Assembly: GCA_947175715.1 (NCBI GenBank)
Contig: CAMWOD010000100.1
Span: forward strand, 1-5,564
DNA from: an uncultured Porphyromonadaceae bacterium
GTDB lineage: Bacteria; Bacteroidota; Bacteroidia; Bacteroidales; Muribaculaceae
Length of the DNA: 5,564 nucleotides
Direction: 5' to 3'
The number at the start of each line of letters is the position of its first letter. Position 1 is the stretch's first letter. Positions 1 to 5,564 of the stretch are shown here, piece by piece. A program made the translations under genes and the position numbers. The notes under the pieces were generated by a model. That model was given only the letters and a program-made list of their open reading frames with translations, was not told the origin of the DNA and made no database searches.

Positions 1-102
1 TTGGCAGAGGAATGCGGAGCCTCGGAGAGGCGATGTTATTGCCCGAGACAGAGACGCGCGGCCGCGCCACGGCTACCCTTCACCCCCTCAACCTACAACC
101 GC
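1..102. other. Non-coding or unassignable GC-rich edge
   Basis: All three plus-strand frames stay open from the window edge for about 120-170 bases, as expected for GC-rich sequence, and none gives a recognisable protein end. The stretch holds a small dyad (19-23 with 27-31) and a 12-base GC palindrome (56-67). The 3' end of a converging gene cannot be excluded, but there is no positive support for one. Confidence 0.3.
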
Positions 103-143
103 CGCCGCGGGGGGCGCTGTGATTGACGGCGCCCCCCGCGGTG
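103..143. terminator. Strong GC-rich hairpin, possible terminator
   Basis: Thirteen bases at 105-117 are perfectly complementary to 129-141, giving an almost all G/C stem around an 11-base spacer. It lies 37-73 bases beyond the stop codon of the big gene, where a terminator is expected. No T-run follows on either strand, so it is not a textbook intrinsic terminator. If transcribed in the plus direction, two additional G-U pairs (104/142 and 118/128) and nearby Watson-Crick pairs (103/143, 119/127, 120/126) extend the stem. In the minus direction those G-U positions become A-C mismatches. It may therefore serve a converging plus-strand transcript as well or instead. Confidence 0.5.
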
Positions 144-177
144 ATATCAGGGATGGGATCGGTATGCTATAAGTTGA

Positions 178-3100
178 TTACTTGCAGAGCACTTTTGTGG
201 CCTCTGTGCCTCGGCGGATGATGTAGTAGTTGCCGGGGGTGGGAGTTGCCACGCGTATACCCTGGAGGCTGTAGATCTCGGAGTCGGCGTTGACGCTGTC
301 GGCAGCGATGGTGTCGATGCCGGTCAGCTTATCATCGGCGCTGAGGGTGACGGGGAGCTTGGCTCCGGCGTTGCTGTCGACCGACAGACCTACTACGTGG
401 TCATAATCGTTAATTGACACCTCGTGGTCGGCTTCGGCCTCTTGCGGTGCCTTGTGCATGCCGCTGACTGCGAGGGGAGCTGCTGAGCTGTTGGTCACTG
501 AGAGCACGTCGTAGATGGGATAAACCACCGATACTGAGCCCTTGATATCAACCTTGGCCACCTCTTCGGAGAGGTCAGCGTCGGTAGCACCGACAGCGAT
601 GGGGCATATCTCGAAGGGTATACGATTGTTGTCTTTCTTCGATGCGTGAGTCCACGAGTTGGTGTTGACATTCCATGACTTGATATAGGCTTCGTCGTCA
701 ACAAAATCGCGGCTATAGAGGTATTCGAAGTCGAGCTCCTTAACCAGGCTCTTGCCGTTGGTCGATCCTTCTACTGAGCCACGGCGACCGATGATGCGGC
801 CACCCTGGGCTGCCTTACCGTCGATGATCGACTGGTAAACCGACACGCCGCTGTTGACACCCGACTTGAGGGAGGCGAGGTTGGCAAGCATATCGTCCAT
901 GCCATCGACAGTGAAGTGGTAGCCTACGTAGTAGTTGAGGCCCTCGACGAGTCCCTCCACATATCCGTCGAACTGGGCGGTAGCGATAGCGCGGTTGTTA
1001 AGGGGCGAAGCGTTGTTGGGCTCGGCGTAGTTGAGCTGGAACCATGTCTTCTCATCCATTCGGAATGTGGGGTTACCGAGGTTGAGCTTGAACTTCTGGG
1101 TCGAGCCGGGGCTGGCGGGGGTGATGTAGGCAGGAGCACCTTCTACACCTGAGCGGCTATAAGACACCGATGTCTTGGCAAGGGCTACAACGTCATTATC
1201 GTCGAGCACATAGCGCATGTCCTCCTCGATTTCGGAGATATCTACCTGCGATTTGTACTTCACAGGTATGCCATGGAATGTGACTGCTGTAGGATACTGG
1301 TTGGGCTCAAGTGTTACTACAGTGCCGCTGTTGACGCTGAAGCGGTTGGTCACGTCCCAGTGGTCTTTTACCGACTGGGTCACTGCGAGTGAGCTGACTG
1401 AAGCGTCGGCCATCACTTCGTTGAACAGGGTGTAGACTGCGGGGTTTTCAAGACGTCCGTTGAGGTGAGAGCCAGCAGGGAGATACTTATGGGCATCACC
1501 GGCGAGAGCGAGGCTGTTGGCGATATCGTCGCGGTCCTCGGTGGTGTTGACAGCCACGAGCATGGGCTGATGGAGTGTCACCTTCACCGTTGGAGCCTCG
1601 ATTGAGCCTGAAGCGTTGGATGCGGCGTAGTTGATACGTGCCCAAATATTAGCGTCGATGTCATCCTTGGGGGTCAGCTTAGCTGTAAATGCGTATTCCT
1701 GATCCTCGCCATGGATAAGGGTGTTAAGTCCGGCATTGGGAGCAATGTCGCGTATTGTGATTATATCGAGTGAGAGCTCTTCCTGATCGAGGTCGGCGAT
1801 GCTGATGGTGAACTGGCCGTCGGCATACTTCCAGCCGCCAAACTCCACGGTGCGGGCGGCGGCCAAGGCATCACGGGTATAGTCGTCGGCGGGAGTGATC
1901 ACGATCTCCTTAGCCATCGACAGGCCTGATTTACCCTCGACTGTGCGGTTTATCACATTTTCGTTGATGGTGGGAGTAAGCACCATGTCGAACGAGTAAA
2001 GGGTTTTGCCATCCTTTACCTCCTTGCGCTGAGCGGCCTTGAGGTTAACGGGCTGTGCTGCGGCATAAATCTTGACGGTGTTGGATGTTGCGGTGTGGAT
2101 TGAGGGGGCTTCAACATCCTCACCTTCATACCACACTGATATCTCATACTCATAAGTGCCAGGGGCTACGCCTGTCTCATAGAAGTATCCGTTCCATTTT
2201 GTGAGATCGTTGGCGGTCTTAAACTCGGCCTCGTTGGTAGTGTAGTATGAGGGTACGCTCTTAGCGGCTACCACGGTATTGCCATTGAGAGTGTGGCGCT
2301 CGATGGCTACCTTGATCACTTTCTCATTGGCGTCGATACCCTCTACAGCGGGGATGTTCCAGCGATAGCCTATATCGTTCTTGCCGCGGCGTGTGGCGAG
2401 TACCGACGGTGCAAGAGGCTCGGTGATGAGCTGGAGCACGGCCGAGTTCATGCCATACTTACCCTCGTTGTACCACAGTATCACGCGCTTGTAATATACA
2501 AGTGGGTTGTGTTCGGCGAGATCGGTTACTCCCTCCTCATAAGTGTTGTCGACCACATGGAAGTTGGAGTCGAACACGTCCATACGTGTGCCATAGAGCG
2601 TAGAGATTGAACCATTGGTCACAGGACCTCCCTCAACTGCCTTATCGCACTTGTCGCCATGGCCACCGTTGTCGACAAACCAGCGCATACCGTCGACATC
2701 GTCGCCACCTTCACCGTACTTGAGGTTACCGCCCCAGCCCGACCATATCTTGAAGCTACCGCTCATCCAGGCGTCTTTCACTACGAAGCAGTGCCATCCG
2801 CTCTGGTTGTAGCTGAGATTTTCGGTAGATTTCAGATCTGACTCATTACCCTCGGGATAGCTGAATTTCTCTTTATACTGGAAGTTGGTGCCAGGAAGGT
2901 CGATTGAGCGTTCGCCGTCGACCATATCGGTGTTTTCGAAGTCAAATTGCTCATCTTCGGGGTGCATCTCATAAAGGGGAGAATATGGATCGGTGCTGCG
3001 CTCGTCGTCGGAGAAAGAAGCTACGTTTTGGAATGTTATGACCGACGAGTCGTAGGTAAAGATAGTAGGTTCGTTACCTTCCTCGCTGATTGTAATGTCG

Positions 3101-5283
3101 AAGTTAGAGGGGTGGTTGGGAAGCCAGTCCTTGTCGAACGCTGTCTGGAAAAGCACGTGTCCCGTAGCATCGACGTATGGGTTGCCATTGTCGTCATACT
3201 GTATCCAAGAGTTGGCCCACGCTTCCACGCCACCATTCTTATCATAAGAGTGGGTGAAGTGGGTGATAGGAGCGGTGATGCCACCGATGGTGATTTCGTC
3301 GTTTGGCTTGATCTGTGAGCCTACCAGAGAGAATGTGCGGTGCTTGTTGACCTCTTTAGCCGAAGTGTTGGCCTTGTAGTAGAGCTGTGTGGGATTGCCG
3401 TCGGCATCGACAGTCACTTCAAAGTTCTGAAGAAGCACGGGAGTGTACTCAGATATTGCCTTTTCGTTGAGTTCGGTTTCTTGACGACCCACGAGCCAGG
3501 TAAGGGTCTTATCAGCGGTGAAGTCATTATAGCCATCCGATTCATAAGCCTGGGTAGAGCGGTGGTTGCTTAGTGTCACAGTACCTTCAGCATCCTTGAG
3601 CACCTTATCGGCCCAATATATGGTGTAGCGTTGGTGGATATAGTCGTCGTAACTGTTAACCTTGGCAATACCGAAGTACTGCGAGTACATAAGGCGCTGA
3701 TTGTTGAGGGTGAACTTGCCGTTTTCATCCTTGGCAAGCTCCCACTCGGGCTGCAGACGCCAGGCGGCGGTGCGGAAGCCTACGAGGAAGTAGTGAGCGC
3801 GGCCGTTCTTGAAGGCTGAAGCCTTCAGCGGCATGTTGACATCCTCCAATACCGAAACATTATTTTCATTCCATTGAACCTGCATTGTGCTCAGTACATA
3901 TCCGTTGAAGGTAAGCGTCAGGTCAACATTGGTTTTATCTCCATCTTTTACAATCAGGAACCAGCCACCCTCGGCATTCACCATTGTGTAGGGTGTGGTG
4001 TTGTTGAGCCAATAATGCTCATTACCACCCGAAACTGTAGTGTAATCGGTGGTAGATATAGTACCATCCATGTCAGTTGTGACACGGACACGATATTTTG
4101 CCTCTAACTTAGAGTTATCTGCCCAAGCCTTAGGGGTGAAGCCAGCGAGTGTCCATGTGCCGTCATCGTTGAGAGTAAACTCCCTGGTGTCGGTATTATT
4201 TTCGTTGTAGATCTCCACCTTGGTGATGGTGGGCACGGGCTCGGTGCCGGGAATCACAACAAGCAGTGTAGATTTATTTAAGCCAGTTTTGTCGTATGTA
4301 AGTGTAAACGTGGTACCAACGGGTAGTTCAATTAATGATGACATATTTGAACCAGCCCAGCTAAAGAAATTGGTAGTACCTACTTCGTATTTTACTGTCG
4401 TGTTATCGCCGTTTGTGAAACCGCCATCCGTCCAGTCAGAGTCTGCGATTTTCCAAGATCCATCGGCATTGATACTTTTGGTTAATGTCAATGTATATAC
4501 ATTTTCCTCACGGGTGAGCTTATACTCATCTGTAGCACCCCAGCCATTAATCTCACCGCGGAGATAGAGCTCGGGATAATCATCCACTGGCATGGAGTGT
4601 GTGCCATCAGGATAATATATAGCGCCATTTACAAAGTCTAAATCAGTATTACCATCTTTACCAGCTTTTGTGTTGCCGTTGTTGGTACTGATGATAATCT
4701 GTGATGGAACCTTCCCTGCGGGTGCCTCCCAGTAGAGCAGACCATCTTTCTCTGTCATAGCATCACCTGGCCATACCCCTGAGGCAGTACAATTTTCACT
4801 GTCATTCCATGCCCAAACAGACACACTACTCCAATTGTTTGTATTATCGAAGTAGATGTAGTACTTATTCTCTGGGTCATCAGGGTTAGTAGCATTAGGG
4901 TCATCACCAGGAAGCACAATTTCGAGAGTTCCACTGGTGTATGTAAATTTTGTACCTGCCGGAAGCTCTACCGACGACTTAAGATTCTTGTCGACACCAC
5001 TTACAAAATTATATATATTGGTGCCATTATTATAACGTACTGTGGTTTTAGAGGAATCATAGAATTCATTACCCCAATTTTCGTCAGCAATTTTCCATTG
5101 CTTGTTGGCCGCAATATCAGCAGGAAGTGTCAATGTATACACACTGCCATTTTGAGTAAACTTGTAGTTATCAACAGCGGCCCAACCATTCATATCACCG
5201 CGGAGATACAGGGCGGCACGTGCTGACTGCGAGCCGATGATGGCCAGCAAGGTCATTAAAAGAAAAAGTAATTTTTTCTTCAT
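178..5283 (-). CDS. Large secreted multidomain protein with CBM26-like starch-binding region and Por-type C-terminal tail
   Basis: The 1701-residue protein is complete, with ATG at 5281-5283 and stop TAA at 178-180. An in-frame TGA lies four codons upstream (5293-5295), so the start cannot move further out, and the signal peptide begins exactly at this Met. Domains in order: signal peptide 1-23; LYLRG/NGW module 24-126; Pro/Asp-rich linker 126-139; CBM26-like module about 140-225; second LYLRG/NGW module 238-346; beta-rich regions about 355-950, including a Trp/Gly-rich patch at 829-875; fibronectin III-like domain about 952-1073; a C-terminal half with a duplicated WxxxNYA segment; sorting-tail-like end 1669-1701. 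No lipobox cysteine follows the signal peptide, so it is not a SusD/E/F-type lipoprotein. No catalytic glycoside hydrolase motif is visible. Inference: an exported, possibly cell-surface alpha-glucan-binding protein of a Bacteroidales bacterium. Alternatives are an adhesin or an uncharacterised surface-layer-like protein. The exact function is unknown. Confidence 0.93.
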   Translation of the reverse strand: MKKKLLFLLMTLLAIIGSQSARAALYLRGDMNGWAAVDNYKFTQNGSVYTLTLPADIAANKQWKIADENWGNEFYDSSKTTVRYNNGTNIYNFVSGVDKNLKSSVELPAGTKFTYTSGTLEIVLPGDDPNATNPDDPENKYYIYFDNTNNWSSVSVWAWNDSENCTASGVWPGDAMTEKDGLLYWEAPAGKVPSQIIISTNNGNTKAGKDGNTDLDFVNGAIYYPDGTHSMPVDDYPELYLRGEINGWGATDEYKLTREENVYTLTLTKSINADGSWKIADSDWTDGGFTNGDNTTVKYEVGTTNFFSWAGSNMSSLIELPVGTTFTLTYDKTGLNKSTLLVVIPGTEPVPTITKVEIYNENNTDTREFTLNDDGTWTLAGFTPKAWADNSKLEAKYRVRVTTDMDGTISTTDYTTVSGGNEHYWLNNTTPYTMVNAEGGWFLIVKDGDKTNVDLTLTFNGYVLSTMQVQWNENNVSVLEDVNMPLKASAFKNGRAHYFLVGFRTAAWRLQPEWELAKDENGKFTLNNQRLMYSQYFGIAKVNSYDDYIHQRYTIYWADKVLKDAEGTVTLSNHRSTQAYESDGYNDFTADKTLTWLVGRQETELNEKAISEYTPVLLQNFEVTVDADGNPTQLYYKANTSAKEVNKHRTFSLVGSQIKPNDEITIGGITAPITHFTHSYDKNGGVEAWANSWIQYDDNGNPYVDATGHVLFQTAFDKDWLPNHPSNFDITISEEGNEPTIFTYDSSVITFQNVASFSDDERSTDPYSPLYEMHPEDEQFDFENTDMVDGERSIDLPGTNFQYKEKFSYPEGNESDLKSTENLSYNQSGWHCFVVKDAWMSGSFKIWSGWGGNLKYGEGGDDVDGMRWFVDNGGHGDKCDKAVEGGPVTNGSISTLYGTRMDVFDSNFHVVDNTYEEGVTDLAEHNPLVYYKRVILWYNEGKYGMNSAVLQLITEPLAPSVLATRRGKNDIGYRWNIPAVEGIDANEKVIKVAIERHTLNGNTVVAAKSVPSYYTTNEAEFKTANDLTKWNGYFYETGVAPGTYEYEISVWYEGEDVEAPSIHTATSNTVKIYAAAQPVNLKAAQRKEVKDGKTLYSFDMVLTPTINENVINRTVEGKSGLSMAKEIVITPADDYTRDALAAARTVEFGGWKYADGQFTISIADLDQEELSLDIITIRDIAPNAGLNTLIHGEDQEYAFTAKLTPKDDIDANIWARINYAASNASGSIEAPTVKVTLHQPMLVAVNTTEDRDDIANSLALAGDAHKYLPAGSHLNGRLENPAVYTLFNEVMADASVSSLAVTQSVKDHWDVTNRFSVNSGTVVTLEPNQYPTAVTFHGIPVKYKSQVDISEIEEDMRYVLDDNDVVALAKTSVSYSRSGVEGAPAYITPASPGSTQKFKLNLGNPTFRMDEKTWFQLNYAEPNNASPLNNRAIATAQFDGYVEGLVEGLNYYVGYHFTVDGMDDMLANLASLKSGVNSGVSVYQSIIDGKAAQGGRIIGRRGSVEGSTNGKSLVKELDFEYLYSRDFVDDEAYIKSWNVNTNSWTHASKKDNNRIPFEICPIAVGATDADLSEEVAKVDIKGSVSVVYPIYDVLSVTNSSAAPLAVSGMHKAPQEAEADHEVSINDYDHVVGLSVDSNAGAKLPVTLSADDKLTGIDTIAADSVNADSEIYSLQGIRVATPTPGNYYIIRRGTEATKVLCK
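181..279 (-). other. C-terminal sorting-tail-like segment (residues 1669-1701)
   Basis: The protein ends EIYSLQGIRV (1669-1678), then PTPGNYYIIRRG (1681-1692) and a basic/hydrophobic end KVLCK. The order 'xIYxLxGxxV - PGxYYI - KVxxK' is that of the Por secretion system (type IX) type A C-terminal tail and of the short related tails common in Prevotella and Muribaculaceae secreted proteins. If functional, it would direct passage across the outer membrane and possibly surface attachment. Whether this organism has the type IX machinery cannot be seen here. The terminal Cys1700 is unusual, since a hydrophobic residue is more common at this point. Confidence 0.65.
925..1716 (-). repeat. Internal duplication in the C-terminal half (residues about 1190-1250 and 1388-1453)
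   Basis: Two segments about 200 residues apart share a pattern. IWARINYA (1213-1220) followed by SNAS (1222-1225) corresponds to TWFQLNYA (1413-1420) followed by NNAS (1423-1426). Both are preceded by alternating hydrophobic strands (YAFTAKL at 1197-1203; KFKLNLG at 1397-1403) and followed by another strand. This looks like a divergent duplicated beta-module. I do not recognise the family. Confidence 0.5.
2065..2430 (-). other. Fibronectin type III-like domain (about residues 952-1073)
   Basis: The segment starts with EPLAPSVLATRRG, has a GYRWNIP strand (972-978), then YFYETGVAPGTYEYEISVWY (1033-1052) and ends TATSNTVKI (1064-1072). The pattern of a Pro-rich entry, a central Trp strand, a 'PGTYEYEISVWY' strand and a 'SNTVKI' closing strand is typical of Fn3-like beta-sandwich spacer domains in secreted Bacteroidota proteins. 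Its likely role is structural spacing between the glycan-binding N-terminus and the C-terminal half. Confidence 0.55.
4246..4572 (-). other. LYLRG/NGW module, copy 2 (residues 238-346)
   Basis: This is a second copy of the module at 24-126. LYLRGEINGW (239-248), WKIADSDW (277-284) and IELPVGT (318-324) align with the first copy at a constant offset of 213-214 residues, and the copy closes with IPG (344-346). The corresponding DNA keeps an identical 14-base stretch at 4553-4566 and 5195-5208, encoding the YLRG turn. The Trp positions are conserved (248, 277, 284), which argues that both copies keep the same ligand surface. Confidence 0.68.
4609..4866 (-). other. CBM26-like starch-binding module (about residues 140-225)
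   Basis: The segment begins with an aromatic run (YYIYF, 141-145). It continues with Trp151, a WAW motif at 157-159, the characteristic WPGDAM at 171-176, YWEAP at 184-188, and a strand of hydrophobics followed by an Asn/Gly loop (200-205). It ends in DLDFVNGAIYY (214-224). This order (Y-rich strand, W, aromatic strand, WPG-x-x-M, then a terminal GAIY strand) matches family 26 carbohydrate-binding modules, which bind starch and maltooligosaccharides and usually sit in amylases or surface starch-binding proteins. Here it is not attached to any visible catalytic domain. It is sandwiched between two copies of the LYLRG module. Confidence 0.72.
4906..5214 (-). other. N-terminal LYLRG/NGW module, copy 1 (residues 24-126)
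   Basis: This beta-rich module opens with LYLRGDMNGW (25-34) and contains WKIADENW (63-70), then VELPAGT (105-111), and closes with LPG (124-126). The order of an opening Gly-x-x-Asn-Gly-Trp strand followed by a WKIAD strand resembles the immunoglobulin-like early-set (glycogen-binding) fold and the starch-binding repeats of SusE/SusF. That resemblance comes from recognition, not a search. Trp34, Trp63 and Trp70 could form an aromatic sugar-binding platform (inference). It is repeated at residues 238-346. Confidence 0.65.
5215..5283 (-). other. Sec signal peptide (residues 1-23)
   Basis: The N-terminus has three lysines (MKKK), a hydrophobic core from Leu5 to about Ile16, and a small-residue AxA-type site, ARA at 21-23, directly before the first folded module. 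This fits signal peptidase I cleavage between Ala23 and Ala24. There is no cysteine at the cleavage point, so lipid anchoring is not expected. Confidence 0.9.
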
Positions 5284-5322
5284 GATAAGATTTCAGATTA
5301 AAGTTTATTTTTTGTTTTTAAT
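5284..5322 (-). promoter_or_regulatory. A-rich, Shine-Dalgarno-less translation leader
   Basis: On the minus strand the bases just before the ATG are strongly A/T-rich (an A-run region at 5303-5322) and contain no GGAGG-like sequence. Bacteroidota commonly initiate translation from such A-rich leaders without a Shine-Dalgarno sequence, which supports the assigned start codon. Confidence 0.55.
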
Positions 5323-5382
5323 AGTTCGATATTTAAGGCAGGCGCATGCAGGACGTATTATGGATTGCACGTGATAATGGCG

Positions 5383-5410
5383 CACAAGTAGGGCGCTACA
5401 ATGGCTACAA
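5383..5410 (-). promoter_or_regulatory. Candidate Bacteroidota-type promoter
   Basis: Read on the minus strand, TTG (5410-5408) is followed after 17 bases by TACTTGTG (5390-5383), which matches the Bacteroidota -7 consensus TAnnTTTG at all but one defined position. The spacing lies within the range reported for this promoter class. Transcription would start roughly 90 bases before the ATG. The match is imperfect and such motifs occur by chance, so this is only the best candidate I found by eye. Confidence 0.28.
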
Positions 5411-5512
5411 CATGGAAATTTTGCGGATATGGGGATAAAGTTACCCAACCTCCGTAAGTTTAAGGTTGTCGTCTTAAAATGGTGAATACATGGTACTTCT
5501 CTACAATGGCTA
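5396..5512. repeat. Pair of exact 12-base direct repeats upstream of the gene
   Basis: CTACAATGGCTA occurs at 5396-5407 and again at 5501-5512 in the same orientation, 105 bases apart. The copy nearer the gene abuts the candidate -33 element (5408-5410). An exact 12-mer repeated within under 300 bases is unlikely by chance, so a paired regulator site or a remnant of a local duplication is possible. No known operator is recognised. Confidence 0.45.
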
Positions 5513-5564
5513 TTTGCTTATGTTCGGCAAATTATCCCCTGCCGACGTTTATGAACTTGTATGT

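Noticed and set aside
19..31. Small hairpin with 5-base arms and a 3-base loop
   Set aside because: It is too short to call a terminator, and no T-run follows.
56..67. 12-base GC palindrome containing a NotI-type site
   Set aside because: It is a perfect palindrome but very low in complexity and in a GC-rich edge. No functional reading is supported.
2947..3318. Open plus-strand reading frame of 123 codons antisense to the big gene
   Set aside because: It lies wholly inside the strongly supported minus-strand gene. Its translation has no recognisable domain, and several similar antisense frames exist along the gene, as expected from its codon use.
4220..4567. Open plus-strand reading frame of 115 codons antisense to the second LYLRG module
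   Set aside because: It is a shadow of the minus-strand coding sequence, with Ser/Val/Pro-rich low-information content and no plausible leader.
178..5283. Reading the protein as an amylase or other glycoside hydrolase
   Set aside because: The CBM26-like module suggests it, but I find no catalytic-domain motifs anywhere in the 1701 residues. The whole sequence looks like serial beta-sandwich domains.
5401..5457. Plus-strand mini-ORF of 18 codons starting in the repeat
   Set aside because: Its length is within chance expectation, and there is no conservation or leader evidence.
5512..5532. Inverted repeat ATTTGC-N9-GCAAAT
   Set aside because: Six-base arms are common by chance in AT-rich sequence, and it matches no operator I know.
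5479..5564. Plus-strand ATG frame open to the window edge (28 codons visible)
   Set aside because: It is too short to judge. There is no recognisable motif and no clear promoter, and it overlaps the direct repeat. It could be the start of a divergent gene, but nothing positive supports it.
5532..5564. Possible 3' end of an upstream minus-strand gene (frame ending in TAA at 5532-5534)
   Set aside because: Only ten codons are visible, and the other two frames also end by chance nearby. No residue pattern can be recognised.

Overview
The window is dominated by one very long gene on the minus strand (5283 down to 178, 1701 codons). It is flanked by about 177 bases of GC-rich non-coding sequence after its stop and about 280 bases of leader and upstream sequence before its start. 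The style points to a gut Bacteroidota of order Bacteroidales, most like the Muribaculaceae/Prevotella group. The reasons are a large secreted multidomain beta-rich protein, an A-rich leader with no Shine-Dalgarno sequence, a short C-terminal tail of the Por-secretion type (EIYSLQGIRV ... PGNYYII ... KVLCK), and Sus-like starch-binding modules. The family-level assignment is an inference from protein style; no marker gene is present.

The encoded protein has a Sec signal peptide (residues 1-23, ending ARA). It is followed by a module of the LYLRG-x-x-NGW type (24-126), a CBM26-like starch-binding module (about 140-225) and a second copy of the LYLRG module (238-346). Next come several less recognisable beta-domains (about 355-950), a fibronectin type III-like domain (about 952-1073) and a long C-terminal half with an internal duplication (around 1190-1250 and 1388-1453). 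The protein ends in the sorting-tail-like sequence (1669-1701). I see no catalytic glycoside hydrolase domain, so the best reading is a non-enzymatic, secreted or surface-exposed glycan-binding (probably alpha-glucan) scaffold or adhesin-like protein.

Downstream of the stop lies a strong GC-rich hairpin (105-141) that could be the transcription terminator, although it lacks a U-tract. Upstream of the start I see an A-rich leader, a weak Bacteroidota-type promoter match (5383-5410) and an exact 12-base direct repeat (5396-5407 and 5501-5512). No second gene can be supported, so operon context is unknown. I found no CRISPR array, mobile element, RNA gene or multi-gene system. The points of interest are the domain architecture, the base-composition shift inside the gene, and the upstream repeat.
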